Shown in pieces: positions 24,647 to 34,104 of a DNA stretch of 64,000 nucleotides. The position numbers and the translations under genes were made by a program. Within the stretch, counting starts at the first letter, position 1. Each line of letters begins with the position of its first letter. The DNA is from Hyphomonadaceae bacterium (GTDB lineage Bacteria > Pseudomonadota > Alphaproteobacteria > Caulobacterales > Aquidulcibacteraceae), in assembly GCA_016791385.1 (NCBI GenBank), contig JAEUMR010000012.1, positions 1 to 64,000 of the forward strand. Reading direction: 5' to 3'. Below the pieces are notes generated by a model, which was not told where the DNA came from, searched no databases, and saw only the letters and a list, made by a program, of their open reading frames with translations.

Positions 24647-25705
24647 ATGAGCGAGCTTCTGCGGGACGTCTGGTATTTTGCCGCCACCACGCGCGAGCTG
24701 AAGCGCGGCCAGATGTTCCGGCGCGAAATCCTAGGCGAACCCGTCCTTGTTGGCCGCGACCAGGAGGGGCGCGCCTTCGCCATGCGCGATATCTGCCCGC
24801 ACCGCGCCGTGCCGCTTTCGGCTGGCCGCATCGCGCCGACCAAAGGTGAGCAGACCGTCGAGTGTCCGTATCACGGCTGGCGCTTCGGCACGCAGGACGG
24901 CGTGTGCAAGGAAATCCCGACGCTTGTGGAGGGGCAGCCTTACGAGGCTGGGCGTATCCGCGTGCGCTCGTTCCCAACCCACGAAGCCAACGGCATCGTG
25001 CTCATCTACGTCGCCGCCGATGCGCGCTTTACGGGTGAACCGCCGCCGGCGCCGGATTTCGGGCTCGGTGATTTCCGCAATCCCAAATTCGTCGTCCATC
25101 GCGTGTTCGCGGCCAACATGGACAACGCCGTTGTCGGCCTGATGGACCCCGCGCACGTTCCATACGTGCATAATCAATGGTGGTGGCGTCCCCCGAGTGC
25201 GGGAAAGCGGCTCAAGGAAAAGCGCTTCGTGCCGCGCGAGCGCGGCTGGGCGATCGAACGTCACGCCCCGAGCGGCAATTCGCTGGCGTATCGCGCGCTG
25301 TTCGGCGGCGCGGTGACGACCGAGATCTGCTTCATGCTGCCAGGCTTTCGCTGGGAGGTGGTTGAAAACGAGACCTCGCGCCTGTTCACGCTCACCTGCC
25401 TGACGCCCGAGAACGAGAATTCCACGCGCATCACGCAGGTGACCTACTGGAAGAATGCGCCGCTGCTCGACGTGATGAAGCCGATCCTTATTCCAGCCGG
25501 ACGCGAGTTCCTCGATCAGGACGGCCGCATGGTCGATCTGCAAAATTCCGGGCTCAAATACAGCCCCTCGATGCTCTGGATCGACGACATCGACGTGCAG
25601 GCGAAGTGGTACCTGAAGCTCAAGCGCGAATGGCAGAACAGCCGCGAAGAGAACCGCGCTTTCGTCAACCCGATCGAGCCGACAACGCTGCGCTGGATGA
25701 GCTGA
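24647..25705 (+). CDS. Rieske non-heme iron oxygenase, alpha subunit
   Basis: 352-residue ring-hydroxylating-type oxygenase. Rieske [2Fe-2S] ligands: C50-P-H52 and C73-P-Y-H76 (CPYHGWRFGTQDG). Mononuclear iron site: D167-P-A-H170-x4-H175 within GLMDPAHVPYVHN. Family members (VanA/PhnA-like demethylases and dioxygenases) hydroxylate aromatic or steroid substrates using a separate reductase; no reductase gene is nearby. Single-gene unit after a 72-bp gap. Substrate unknown. Confidence 0.88.
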   Translation: MSELLRDVWYFAATTRELKRGQMFRREILGEPVLVGRDQEGRAFAMRDICPHRAVPLSAGRIAPTKGEQTVECPYHGWRFGTQDGVCKEIPTLVEGQPYEAGRIRVRSFPTHEANGIVLIYVAADARFTGEPPPAPDFGLGDFRNPKFVVHRVFAANMDNAVVGLMDPAHVPYVHNQWWWRPPSAGKRLKEKRFVPRERGWAIERHAPSGNSLAYRALFGGAVTTEICFMLPGFRWEVVENETSRLFTLTCLTPENENSTRITQVTYWKNAPLLDVMKPILIPAGREFLDQDGRMVDLQNSGLKYSPSMLWIDDIDVQAKWYLKLKREWQNSREENRAFVNPIEPTTLRWMS

Positions 25706-25706
25706 T

Positions 25707-26129
25707 CTAGGGCAGCGGCGCGAGCACGACAGGCACGCGCACTTCGCGCGGATGCGCCTCGTCGCCGGGCATGTCTTCCTGCAGTACAAGCACGGCCTGG
25801 GTTTCCTGGCTCACCTGAAACTGCAACTCGCCCACGAACGGCACCGGCCGCTCCGTCATCCATTGCGCCTGCGCGCGGGCGGGGGCCTCTGCGATCAGCG
25901 CATTGTCGGCCCCGCGCAATTCGAGCGGGAACACCGCTTCGAAAAACCAGTCGCCGGGGGCAGTGCCTTCAACGCGCAGCGGGCTGGTCACGCGTGCGCC
26001 GGCAGCGGGCATGGAAACCGCGAGCGTAACTGATGCTTCTTCCGCGGCAGGGGTCTGGCTTGTCGTCTCCGCGGGCCGCGAACACGCCGCCAGCGTCAGC
26101 ACGAGGGAAGCGAAGAAGATGCGAAGCAT
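25707..26129 (-). CDS. Lipoprotein with Gmad2-like Ig domain
   Basis: 140-residue lipoprotein (MLRIFFASLVLTLAAC, Cys ~16). The mature part has the Gmad2 pattern: VSMPAAGARVTSPLRVEGTA, GDWFFEAVFPLELRG and a W followed by a beta-rich end. Gmad2 domains occur in spore-germination and cell-surface proteins of many bacteria; the function is unknown. The ATG at 26129, with AAGAG 8 bases upstream, is chosen over a TTG two codons earlier. Convergent with the Rieske gene, ending 1 bp from it. Confidence 0.7.
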   Translation of the reverse strand: MLRIFFASLVLTLAACSRPAETTSQTPAAEEASVTLAVSMPAAGARVTSPLRVEGTAPGDWFFEAVFPLELRGADNALIAEAPARAQAQWMTERPVPFVGELQFQVSQETQAVLVLQEDMPGDEAHPREVRVPVVLAPLP

Positions 26130-26222
26130 TAGCAAACTCTTGTGTGCGCCTTATGCGCGCGCCTCGTGGCTGGAACAAGGCGCGTTATAGTGCGGCGACT
26201 CGGAACGAGATAGTTGAGAGCC

Positions 26223-26912
26223 ATGCAACATAGCGAACGTCACCTTGTTGAACGCATTGGCTGGCTGCGCGCGGCGGTGCTCGGCGCCAATGACGGCATT
26301 GTCTCCACCGCGAGCCTGATCGCCGGCGTAGCCGCCGCCAACGCCGATCGCAGCGCCATTCTGGTGGCCGGAGTCGCCGGCCTCGTCGCGGGGGCGATGT
26401 CGATGGCCGCGGGGGAATATGTCTCGGTCAGCTCGCAATCGGATTCGGAGAAGGCCGATCTCGCCCGTGAGCGGGGCGAATTGGCGACGCAGCCAGAGTT
26501 CGAGCTCGATGAACTGACCGAGATCTATGTTGCGCGCGGGGTCGAGCCGGGGCTGGCGCGGCAAGTCGCCGAACAGATGACGGCGAAGGACGCGCTCGGC
26601 GCGCACGCGCGTGACGAACTCGGCATCTCTCACATCACCCAGGCGCGGCCCGTTCAGGCCGCCATAGCTTCCGCGGCGGCATTCGCCAGCGGCGCGATTC
26701 TGCCTCTGCTCGTGGTGATCCTATTGCCGCCGGCCCTCCTGGGTTGGGCCTTGCCGGGGATTTCGCTGTTCTTCCTGGCGGCCCTGGGGGCCTGGAGCGC
26801 CTGGGCCGGGGGCGCGCATTGGCTGAAGCCGGTGGCGCGGGTGGTGTTCTGGGGGGCGATGGCCATGGCTGCCACGGCAGCGGTCGGCGCGCTCTTCAAC
26901 GTCGCGGTTTAG
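26223..26912 (+). CDS. VIT1/CCC1 family Fe2+/Mn2+ transporter
   Basis: 229-residue membrane protein. The N-terminal ERIGWLRAAVLGANDGIVST and the AGAMSMAAGEYVSVSSQSDSE loop are the family signatures; the second carries the metal-binding acidic residues. It is followed by a charged cytoplasmic segment (EFELDELTEIYVARGVE) and three C-terminal helices. Eukaryotic homologues move Fe2+ or Mn2+ into vacuoles; bacterial ones probably export these metals. No riboswitch seen upstream. The second putative Mn transporter gene in the window. Confidence 0.9.
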   Translation: MQHSERHLVERIGWLRAAVLGANDGIVSTASLIAGVAAANADRSAILVAGVAGLVAGAMSMAAGEYVSVSSQSDSEKADLARERGELATQPEFELDELTEIYVARGVEPGLARQVAEQMTAKDALGAHARDELGISHITQARPVQAAIASAAAFASGAILPLLVVILLPPALLGWALPGISLFFLAALGAWSAWAGGAHWLKPVARVVFWGAMAMAATAAVGALFNVAV

Positions 26913-26997
26913 CGTTCCCGGCTCGCCGCGCTATTTCATCCCCTTTCGCAATTGCGAAAAGCGCGCTTATTTCCCTGCGCGAGTTTTGTGAGGGGCG

Positions 26998-28617
26998 ATG
27001 GCCGACGATCTGTTGAAGCGTTTGGACGAAGCGGCGGGCGTGGCGGCCGATTACGTTGCGTCAGCGAAGGCGGCGTTGCGGCCATTGGTCAGCAAGAACG
27101 GCAAGATCGACCGCGTCGCGCTCGACCGGGAACAGCACCTCGTTCATGGCTTGGCCTGGATCGCGACCTACGCTGAGACCTTGCGCGAAGTGGCCGACTG
27201 GGCGCGCGCTTTGAATGAAGCAGGGCGCTTTGGCGAGACCGAGCAGATGCTTGCCCATCTCTTGGTGGCCGAATACGGCGCCCAGCTCGCAGGCGGCGTG
27301 CCGATGACGCAAGTCGAGATTATCCGCCCGGCCGACTTCGGCGTCGCCGCGCCGCGCATCGTGCTCAGCATCACGCAAGAGCAGAAGACGGCGCTCGCGC
27401 AGCGTCTGCGCCACGCGCAGGGCCGCGCCACGCTTGAAGACACCAATCTCGACGAAGACCTCACCCTGATCCGTGAGCAGTTTCACAAGTTCGCCGAAGA
27501 CCGCATCGCGCCGTACGCCCACGAATGGCATTGCAAGGACGAATTGATCCCGATCGAGATCGTCAATGAAATGGGCGCGCTCGGCGTATTCGGCCTCACC
27601 ATCCCTGAGGAGTATGGCGGCTCGGGTCTGGGCAAGATGGCGATGTGCGTGGTGTCCGAGGAACTCTCGCGCGCGTGGATCGGGACAGGCTCGCTCGGCA
27701 CCCGCAGCGAGATCGCCGCCGAGCTGATCCTGATCGGCGGCACGGCGGAACAGAAGGCGGAATGGCTGCCGAAGATCGCCTCGGCCGAAGTGCTGCCGAC
27801 GGCGGTGTTTACAGAACCCAACACCGGCAGCGATCTTGGCTCCTTGCGCACGCGCGCCGTGCGCGAGGGCGATCGCTACAAGGTCAACGGCAACAAGACC
27901 TGGATCACGCACGCGGCCCGCGCCGACGTGATGACGCTGCTGGTGCGCACCGATCCGAACAAGTCCGGCTTCGATGGCCTTTCCATGCTGCTGGCGCCTA
28001 AGCTGCGCGGCGACGCCGCCAATCCCTTTCCAACGCCTGGCATGAGCGGCGGCGAGATCGAAGTGATCGGCTATCGCGGCATGAAGGAATACGAAATCGG
28101 CTTCGACGGCTTTGAGGTTCCGGCGGGCAATCTGCTTGGCGGCGTCGAGGGGCAGGGCTTTAAGCAATTGATGGCGACGTTCGAGAGCGCGCGCATCCAG
28201 ACCGCAGCGCGGGCCGTTGGCGTCGCACAATCGGCGCTGGAGCTTGGTCTCAAGTATGCGCTCGAACGCAAGCAATTCGGCCGCGAGCTGATCGAGTTCC
28301 CGCGCGTTTCGAACAAGCTGGTGATGATGGCGGCGGAATTGATGGCCGCGCGTCAGCTCACCTATTTCTCCGCCCGCCGCAAGGACAGCGGCAAGCGCTG
28401 CGACCTTGAAGCGGGCATGGCCAAGCTGCTGGCCGCGCGCGTGGCCTGGGCGGCGGCGGACAACGCGCTGCAAATCCACGGCGGCAATGGCTTCGCCGTC
28501 GAGTATCCGGTCAGCCGCGTCCTCGCTGACGCGCGCATCCTCAACATCTTTGAGGGCGCGGGCGAAATCCAGGCTATGGTCATCGCCCGCCGTCTGCTCG
28601 AAGAAGGCGTGAACTGA
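26998..28617 (+). CDS. mcd: (2S)-methylsuccinyl-CoA dehydrogenase (ethylmalonyl-CoA pathway)
   Basis: 539-residue flavin-dependent acyl-CoA dehydrogenase. The long N-terminal extension (about 150 residues, helical: HLVHGLAWIATYAETLREVADW) is the feature that separates Mcd from ordinary ~390-residue members. The catalytic core shows GLTIPEEYGGSGLGKMAMCVVSEELSR, TEPNTGSDLGS, RKQFGRELIEF and NALQIHGGNGF. Mcd oxidises (2S)-methylsuccinyl-CoA to mesaconyl-CoA during acetyl-CoA assimilation. No other ethylmalonyl-CoA gene lies in the window. An ordinary long-chain enzyme with an extra domain is the alternative reading. Confidence 0.8.
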   Translation: MADDLLKRLDEAAGVAADYVASAKAALRPLVSKNGKIDRVALDREQHLVHGLAWIATYAETLREVADWARALNEAGRFGETEQMLAHLLVAEYGAQLAGGVPMTQVEIIRPADFGVAAPRIVLSITQEQKTALAQRLRHAQGRATLEDTNLDEDLTLIREQFHKFAEDRIAPYAHEWHCKDELIPIEIVNEMGALGVFGLTIPEEYGGSGLGKMAMCVVSEELSRAWIGTGSLGTRSEIAAELILIGGTAEQKAEWLPKIASAEVLPTAVFTEPNTGSDLGSLRTRAVREGDRYKVNGNKTWITHAARADVMTLLVRTDPNKSGFDGLSMLLAPKLRGDAANPFPTPGMSGGEIEVIGYRGMKEYEIGFDGFEVPAGNLLGGVEGQGFKQLMATFESARIQTAARAVGVAQSALELGLKYALERKQFGRELIEFPRVSNKLVMMAAELMAARQLTYFSARRKDSGKRCDLEAGMAKLLAARVAWAAADNALQIHGGNGFAVEYPVSRVLADARILNIFEGAGEIQAMVIARRLLEEGVN

Positions 28618-28635
28618 GGCAGGAGTCGGCCACGA

Positions 28636-28941
28636 ATGCGCGCGATCGCTTTTCTCGCTGCGGTGCTAAGTCTGGCTGCGTGTACGCCGCCAGCGCCGGC
28701 GAGCTATCCGCCGCAAGTCGAAGCCAATTTCATGCGCGGCTGCCAGAACCGGGGTGCGCCTGAGAGCTATTGCTCCTGCGTCTGGGAGAAGGTCGAAGCG
28801 CAGATATCACCGCGCGATTTTGAGTCGCTCGAACGCATGCCCGCGGCGCAGCGCGAGGCGCATCCGCTGACGCGGCGGATCGCCGGCTTCGCCATGGAAT
28901 GTCAGAGCGCGCCGGCCGGGGCGGCGGCGCCCAAGCCCTGA
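28636..28941 (+). CDS. Small lipoprotein with four mature cysteines
   Basis: 101 residues: lipoprotein signal (MRAIAFLAAVLSLAAC), then a short domain with CQNRGAPESYCSCVWEKVE and a final Cys, and an Ala/Pro-rich tail. Starts 18 bp after mcd, so it may be co-transcribed. It is related in layout to the lipoprotein at 29079 (shared Y-x-P...F...C...C-x-C-x-W-[ED] pattern), suggesting a duplication. Function unknown. Confidence 0.7.
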   Translation: MRAIAFLAAVLSLAACTPPAPASYPPQVEANFMRGCQNRGAPESYCSCVWEKVEAQISPRDFESLERMPAAQREAHPLTRRIAGFAMECQSAPAGAAAPKP

Positions 28942-29078
28942 TCCGTGTGCAGGCGCGAAGGGCGTCTTGGCGGCCCATGAGGCTGGCCGCTTAACTTCGA
29001 TTTCGCTGTGCTCCCTTAACCCAATCGTGTGCATAATCCGGTTCGCACTCGGCAAAGTTTGCCGGGCGGGAGTAGAGC

Positions 29079-29351
29079 ATGCGACACGGCCTCATCGCGA
29101 TTGCGAGCGTTGCGCTGCTAAGCGGCTGCGGGCCGCACGCGCCTAATCCGTATCCTCAAGCGGCGCAAACGCGCTTCGAAGCGTCGTGCCCGCGCGATAG
29201 CGAAGTGTGCACCTGCACCTGGGACGAGCTGACGCGCACGCTGACGTACGAAGAGTACGAAGCCGCGCTGGAACGCTTCCGCGAAACGGGGAACATGGAT
29301 CCGCGCATCACGCACGCGCGCACCGTCTGCATCGAGCGTCACCCGAGCTGA
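29079..29351 (+). CDS. Small lipoprotein, paralogue of the gene at 28636
   Basis: 90 residues with signal MRHGLIAIASVALLSGC and the mature pattern NPYPQAAQTRFEASC, CTCTWDEL, then a late Cys (HARTVCIERH). Cysteine spacing and order match the neighbour at 28636. Convergent with recR, ending 4 bp from it. Function unknown. Confidence 0.7.
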   Translation: MRHGLIAIASVALLSGCGPHAPNPYPQAAQTRFEASCPRDSEVCTCTWDELTRTLTYEEYEAALERFRETGNMDPRITHARTVCIERHPS

Positions 29352-29355
29352 GTGA

Positions 29356-29970
29356 TTATGAGGGCCGGCGGCTTTGCAGCGCCGCGAACAGCGTGCCGTC
29401 GTCCAAAAGATCGAGTTCGCCGCCGACCGGCACGCCATGTGAAAGCCGGCTGACGGTCACGCCGAGCGGTTGCAGGCGCTCCGCCAAATAATGCGCCGTG
29501 GTTTGGCCATCGACGGTGGCCGAGAGCGCCAGGATCACTTCACGCACGCCAGGCGCGCTTGCGCGCTCCATTAGCTTGGCGATGCGCAAATCGTCAGGGC
29601 GCACGCCGTCGAGCGCCGAAAGCACGCCGCCAAGCACATGGTAGCGGCCCTTGAAGGCGCCGGCGCGCTCGAGCGCCCACACATCGCCGACTTCGGCGAC
29701 GACGCAGATGAGGCCATCGTCGCGCTCGGGATTGCTGCACAGCGCGCACGGGTCTTGCGTGTCGAGTGCACCGCAATTGGAGCAGGCGCGCACCTTTTGC
29801 GCCGCCTCGCCGAGCGCCGCCGCCAGCGGAACCATCAACTGGTCCTTCTTCTTCAACAGCTGCAGCGCGGCCCGACGCGCCGAGCGCGGCCCAAGCCCCG
29901 GCACCTTCGCCAGCAGCGCAATCAGCGCCTCGATCTCAGGCGCGGCGATGGAGGATTTGGAGCGACTCAT
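29356..29970 (-). CDS. recR: Recombination mediator protein RecR
   Basis: 204 residues, the normal length. Helix-hairpin-helix near the N-terminus ([20 protein letters not shown]), four-Cys zinc finger ([16 protein letters not shown]) and Toprim domain ([32 protein letters not shown]), with the C-terminal [23 protein letters not shown]. RecR works with RecF/RecO to load RecA at gaps. It is usually the third gene of dnaX-ybaB-recR; here two plus-strand genes lie between ybaB and recR. Confidence 0.97.
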   Translation of the reverse strand: MSRSKSSIAAPEIEALIALLAKVPGLGPRSARRAALQLLKKKDQLMVPLAAALGEAAQKVRACSNCGALDTQDPCALCSNPERDDGLICVVAEVGDVWALERAGAFKGRYHVLGGVLSALDGVRPDDLRIAKLMERASAPGVREVILALSATVDGQTTAHYLAERLQPLGVTVSRLSHGVPVGGELDLLDDGTLFAALQSRRPS

Positions 29971-30110
29971 GAGCTTTTTTGCTTAGTGCGCTCCGCGTCT
30001 GAGTGCGAGGAGCGCGCAGGGCAAAGCGAAATCATCATTCTACTTAGGAAACAATGTTGGACCTGCAACCTCGCCCCCTGTAACCTTCAGGGTACGCGAG
30101 GGGACTTGGC

Positions 30111-30983
30111 ATGGCTGCGGCTGCGACAAGGACGGGCGTCAACTCGATCTGGATCTTGCCCAGCGCGATGACTTTCGTCGCGTTCTACAAGAACATATTC
30201 GAGTTCGGGAACTTCGTCGTCGCGCTGTGCCGGACATGGCTCGATTTCTGCCGCGAATTGTGGAGCCGGCTGTTCGCGCTCGCGCCGGATGGCGCCGCGC
30301 CGGGGATGAGCGCCGCTTCAAGCGACATGCTTACGCTTTGGGTGACATGCTCCCTGGCCGTCTGGCTGTTCCCGATGCTGACACGCGACCAATCGGGTCA
30401 GCCGAAGACGACAGTCGCGGCGCTGACGGACTTTCTGCCGTTGCCCGCCTTGGGCATACGCCTTCTCGCCTTCGTTTTGATTGGCTTCTCCGCACTCGTT
30501 ATCGCGCTTCCCTTCGCCGCGCCGCCAGCGCCGGGTGACGCCTCCCTCGTCGATGTGTTGCAAGAGTCTCAGGTGATCGGCGCCGGCGGCTTCGGGGCAT
30601 GGTTGGCGCAGGAGGGCGTGTGGGTAGCGTTCGCGATGTTGGGCGTGGCGATTGCGGTGCTTACGTACGTGTTCTTCGTCGTCGGCCCGCGTTTGGCCGC
30701 GGCCGTGCTGAGCGAGGCGGAGAAACGCGACCTCATCATCTTGGCCGCAGTGCTGTGGTTCGCCTCGGCGGCTTTTCTGGTCGCGAGCCTCGTGCTGCCT
30801 GCGGGCGGCGCGCTGATCACGCGTGAGGATGCGATGGTGTTGAGCCTCACCGCGCTGATCGGTCTCGTAGCTTGGCGCTCAGCGCTTCCGTTCGTGCAAC
30901 TGGCGGGCCTCATCGTCGCGATCTTCACCATCGATGCGGTGTATCGCTTCGTGCTCGATGTCTGGACCTCGGTGCAAGGATGA
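30111..30983 (+). CDS. Hypothetical polytopic membrane protein
   Basis: 290 residues with about six to seven hydrophobic segments, e.g. LWVTCSLAVWLFPML, LPALGIRLLAFVLIGFSALV, GVWVAFAMLGVAIAVLTYVF and LIILAAVLWFASAAFLVASL. An AGGGG ribosome-binding site precedes the ATG. The stop overlaps the next gene's start (ATGA), so the two act together. No family recognised. The pair sits between recR and ybaB, interrupting a normally contiguous operon. Confidence 0.7.
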   Translation: MAAAATRTGVNSIWILPSAMTFVAFYKNIFEFGNFVVALCRTWLDFCRELWSRLFALAPDGAAPGMSAASSDMLTLWVTCSLAVWLFPMLTRDQSGQPKTTVAALTDFLPLPALGIRLLAFVLIGFSALVIALPFAAPPAPGDASLVDVLQESQVIGAGGFGAWLAQEGVWVAFAMLGVAIAVLTYVFFVVGPRLAAAVLSEAEKRDLIILAAVLWFASAAFLVASLVLPAGGALITREDAMVLSLTALIGLVAWRSALPFVQLAGLIVAIFTIDAVYRFVLDVWTSVQG

Positions 30984-31885
30984 GCGCTGCCGATCCGGCC
31001 GAGCGTCCGCGCTCTCACACACTGGAGCGCTTGTTCGCGGCCTGCGCGGTCATGGCGGCCTGCCTCACGGGCGGGATCGGCCTGTCGGCGATCAGCCGAA
31101 ATTTCCTCGAACAGCGCGCGCCGGCGGAGAACGCCATGTTTGAGAGCGCCTCCCCGCCAGCGACGGCCGCCGAGGCCGTACAGGCCGAGCAGTTGCAGGC
31201 TGATCAGTTGCGGGCGGAGCAGTTGGAGGCGCAAGAATTGGCCGCGCGGCGAGCAGGCAGTGCAGAAGAAGCGGCGCATTTGAACCGCGAACTAGAGTTG
31301 CAGATTGCGCAGGTCAGGCGCGTGGAGGAATTGGAACGGCAACAGCGCCAAGGAATGGATTCCGCGCAAAACGGGCAAATCAGCTTTGGTTCGCCGCCGG
31401 ATAGGGCAACTGAGACGACGCCAATTCCAGTAAGCGCTGGTCCGTCGGCGAGTCCGCCGCCGCCTGTAATGGCCGCTGGCGGTGAGCCGGACTTCAACGC
31501 ATCGCCGACCTACGGCACGGTCAGTCTGAGTTCCGGCTTCACACCCGATCCCTATGTCACGCAATTGAGTGCTGGCGGCGGCTTTGATGCGAGTGCGGTT
31601 GGCGCATCATGCCGCGGGTTCGTCGCAAGCAATCCCGATCTGCGGGTGAACTATCAGGCGGGGGCGGTTTCGCTCTACGTCTTCGTGGAGAGCGACGCGG
31701 ATACCACGCTCTTGGTCAACGCGCCCGACGGCTCATGGCACTGCGCCGCCGCTGCTCCAGGCCGAGGCCCGCTTCTCGCCTTCGAACATCCGCAGTCGGG
31801 ACAATATGATATCTGGGTTGGCGCGCATTCCGCGACTGCCTTGTCGCCGGCCACACTGCGTATCAGCGAAGTTGGCGGGCAGTAG
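30980..31885 (+). CDS. Membrane-anchored protein with coiled coil and PPC-like beta domain
   Basis: 301 residues: one N-terminal transmembrane helix (about 21-45, LFAACAVMAACLTGGIGL), a Gln/Glu/Ala/Leu-rich coiled coil with heptad-like EQLQADQLRAEQLEAQEL (about 65-125), a Pro/Ser linker, and a C-terminal beta domain. That domain resembles bacterial pre-peptidase C-terminal domains (GFTPDPYVTQLSAGG, LYVFVESDADTTLLVNAPDG, GQYDIWVGAH). Coupled to the upstream membrane protein by a 4-bp overlap. Probably periplasmic; no enzyme motif seen. Confidence 0.7.
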   Translation: MSAADPAERPRSHTLERLFAACAVMAACLTGGIGLSAISRNFLEQRAPAENAMFESASPPATAAEAVQAEQLQADQLRAEQLEAQELAARRAGSAEEAAHLNRELELQIAQVRRVEELERQQRQGMDSAQNGQISFGSPPDRATETTPIPVSAGPSASPPPPVMAAGGEPDFNASPTYGTVSLSSGFTPDPYVTQLSAGGGFDASAVGASCRGFVASNPDLRVNYQAGAVSLYVFVESDADTTLLVNAPDGSWHCAAAAPGRGPLLAFEHPQSGQYDIWVGAHSATALSPATLRISEVGGQ

Positions 31886-31939
31886 CGCGCGCCGCCGCGT
31901 TGAGGGCGAGGCTGTCCAGGCTCATGCGGCGTTGACTGC

Positions 31940-32263
31940 TCAAAACGGCATCTTGAAGCCGGGCAAGATGCCGAGCCCGCCGGAGAGACCTTTCATCTCG
32001 TCATTCTGCGCTTCTTCGAGCTTGCGGCGCGCGTCGTCGTGCGCGGCCTTGATCAGGTCTTCGAGGATTTCCTGCTCGCCGGGCACGATCAGCGAAGGAT
32101 CGATGGTGAGCCCGAGCAGCGCGGTCTTGCCGGTGAGGCGAATCTTGACCAAGCCGCCGCCCGACGAGCCTTCGACTTCCATCGCCTCCAGCTTCTTCTG
32201 CGCTTCGCTGATCTTGGCCTGCATGGCCTGCGCCTGGCGCATCAGCTGCGAGATGTCCTTCAT
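31940..32263 (-). CDS. ybaB: YbaB/EbfC family nucleoid-associated protein
   Basis: 107 residues with the typical LMRQAQAMQAKISEAQKKLEAM helix, central VKIRLTGKTALLGLTIDPSLI, and GGLGILPGFKMPF end. These small dimers bind DNA and are encoded just after dnaX in most bacteria; here the start overlaps the dnaX stop (ATGA, 32260-32263). Confidence 0.95.
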   Translation of the reverse strand: MKDISQLMRQAQAMQAKISEAQKKLEAMEVEGSSGGGLVKIRLTGKTALLGLTIDPSLIVPGEQEILEDLIKAAHDDARRKLEEAQNDEMKGLSGGLGILPGFKMPF

Positions 32264-34026
32264 CGGTCGGCTTCCTTCTTGCGCGCCGGGGAGGGCGCCT
32301 GCTTCTGCTGCTGCGGCATCGGCACGACATCGCCCCCGCCGGCGCCGTCATCAGGCAGGCGCACGGCGGTGATCTCCGCGCCGGGAAAGTGCTTCAGCGC
32401 CTCAGCCACAAAGGGCTGGCGCTTCAATTCTTCGAGCTTGCGCGCTTCTTCGCGCTTGCGCCGGTCGGCGATGCTTTCGATCGCCGCGGGCGCCTCATTG
32501 GTGGCGCGGATGGTCCACTCGAACGGCGTGCGTTCTTCCAGGAACGCCTTGAGCTGGCGCACCAGATCGCGCGGCTGGTCGGCGGTTTGCACGAACACGA
32601 TCTCGCCGTGCGGGGAGAAGCGCGTCACCTTCATACGCTCAAGCGCGAGCTCAAGATCGATGTCGCGGTCTTCCGCGACCGCCTTGGTGACGTCCTCGAA
32701 GCTCGCGAACGGCGCTGGCGGGAGTGGCGCATCCTGCGGAGAAGGTGCTTCAACGGCCCTTTGCGGAGCGGCGTTCACAGTCGCGCCTTTGCTTGGGTTG
32801 GCGCTGGACGACGGCGGCGCGCCAGCGCTCCACGCCCCAGGCCCCTCGCGCAGCAGGCGCGCCGCATCCTCCGGCGGGGGCAGGTTCTGCGCGGCGCACA
32901 AGCGCACCATCGCCATCTCCACCGCCGCGATCGGATCGGGCGCCTTGCCCGCTTCTTCCAGCGCCTTCAGCAGCATCTGCCAAAGCCTCGAAAGCTGCGC
33001 CGGGGCGAGTTTTTCCGCGAGGCCCCGCACGTGCGCGACCCAATCGGCGCCGCCGATGATCTTGGCCTCGGCGCCGAGCGCCTGCGCCCGCGCTGCTTCA
33101 TGGCCAATATCGAGCAGATCGCGCAGGATCAGCGTCGGATCGGCGCCGCTGTCATATTGGCTGCGCGCTTCGAGCAGCGCGGTCTTGGCGTCGCCGCGCG
33201 CGATCGCCTCGAACAGATCGAGCACGCGGCCGCGGTCAGCCAGCCCCAACATCTCGCGCACATCAGCCGCCGTCACCGTCGCGCCCGGCTTTTGCACCAG
33301 CGCTTGATCGAGCAGCGAAAGGCCATCGCGCGCTGAACCTTCCGCCGCGCGCGCGATCAGCGCCAAGCCGTCCGGATCGACCTTCACGCCTTCCTTAGCG
33401 CAGATATTGCCGAGATGTTCGGCGAGCCGCTCGCTATCGATCCGCTTCAGGTCGAAGCGCTGGCAACGCGAAAGCACCGTCACCGGCACTTTGCGGATTT
33501 CCGTGGTCGCGAAGATGAACTTCACGTGCGGGGGCGGCTCTTCGAGCGTCTTCAGCAGGCCATTGAAGGCCTGCGTCGACAGCATGTGCACTTCATCGAT
33601 GATGTACACTTTGTAGCGCGCCATCACCGGCGCGTAGCGCACCGAGTCCAGGATTTCGCGGATGTCGTTGATGCCGGTGCGCGAGGCGGCGTCCATCTCG
33701 AACACGTCGGGATGGCGGCTCTCCATGATCGCCTGGCAATGCTCTCCCGGCGGATCGAGTTCGATCTGCGGCGCGTTGATGTCGCCGCGCTTGTAGTTGA
33801 GCGCGCGCGCCAGCAGGCGCGCCGTGGTGGTTTTGCCCACCCCGCGGACGCCCGTCAGCATGGTGGCGTGCGGCACCCGGCCGAGCGCGAACGAATTGGC
33901 GATGGTGCGCACCATCGCTTCCTGACCGATCAGGTCGGCGAAGGTGCGCGGCCGGTACTTCCGGGCGAGCACGACATAGCCGGCGCCGGAGGCGTCGTCG
34001 CCAAAGAGAGAGGGGGATTCGCTCAC
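32260..34026 (-). CDS. dnaX: DNA polymerase III subunits gamma/tau
   Basis: 588-residue clamp-loader ATPase. Walker A ([19 protein letters not shown], ~59-66 and on), DEVHMLS, sensor 1 [20 protein letters not shown] and the C-terminal tau-type extension ending in a basic region. The zinc module keeps only [11 protein letters not shown] with one Cys, which is common in Alphaproteobacteria. Transcribed minus-strand between the SRP RNA gene and ybaB. A programmed frameshift making gamma was not identified. Confidence 0.96.
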   Translation of the reverse strand: MSESPSLFGDDASGAGYVVLARKYRPRTFADLIGQEAMVRTIANSFALGRVPHATMLTGVRGVGKTTTARLLARALNYKRGDINAPQIELDPPGEHCQAIMESRHPDVFEMDAASRTGINDIREILDSVRYAPVMARYKVYIIDEVHMLSTQAFNGLLKTLEEPPPHVKFIFATTEIRKVPVTVLSRCQRFDLKRIDSERLAEHLGNICAKEGVKVDPDGLALIARAAEGSARDGLSLLDQALVQKPGATVTAADVREMLGLADRGRVLDLFEAIARGDAKTALLEARSQYDSGADPTLILRDLLDIGHEAARAQALGAEAKIIGGADWVAHVRGLAEKLAPAQLSRLWQMLLKALEEAGKAPDPIAAVEMAMVRLCAAQNLPPPEDAARLLREGPGAWSAGAPPSSSANPSKGATVNAAPQRAVEAPSPQDAPLPPAPFASFEDVTKAVAEDRDIDLELALERMKVTRFSPHGEIVFVQTADQPRDLVRQLKAFLEERTPFEWTIRATNEAPAAIESIADRRKREEARKLEELKRQPFVAEALKHFPGAEITAVRLPDDGAGGGDVVPMPQQQKQAPSPARKKEADR

Positions 34027-34104
34027 CCTCTGTATCTAATACAGAACAGGAACGACGCCACCCCGGCCGGGTGGCGGGCCTGGGGCCTGGCGGCCCGGTT
34101 CCGG

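Noticed and set aside
32039..33307. Long plus-strand open frames antisense to dnaX
   Set aside because: High GC leaves antisense frames open; the minus-strand DnaX motifs are unambiguous and the antisense translation is Arg/Ser/Ala-rich without domains.
32260..34026. Loss of the DnaX zinc-finger cysteines as an unusual mutation
   Set aside because: A single-Cys [11 protein letters not shown] version is common in Alphaproteobacteria, so it is a lineage trait.
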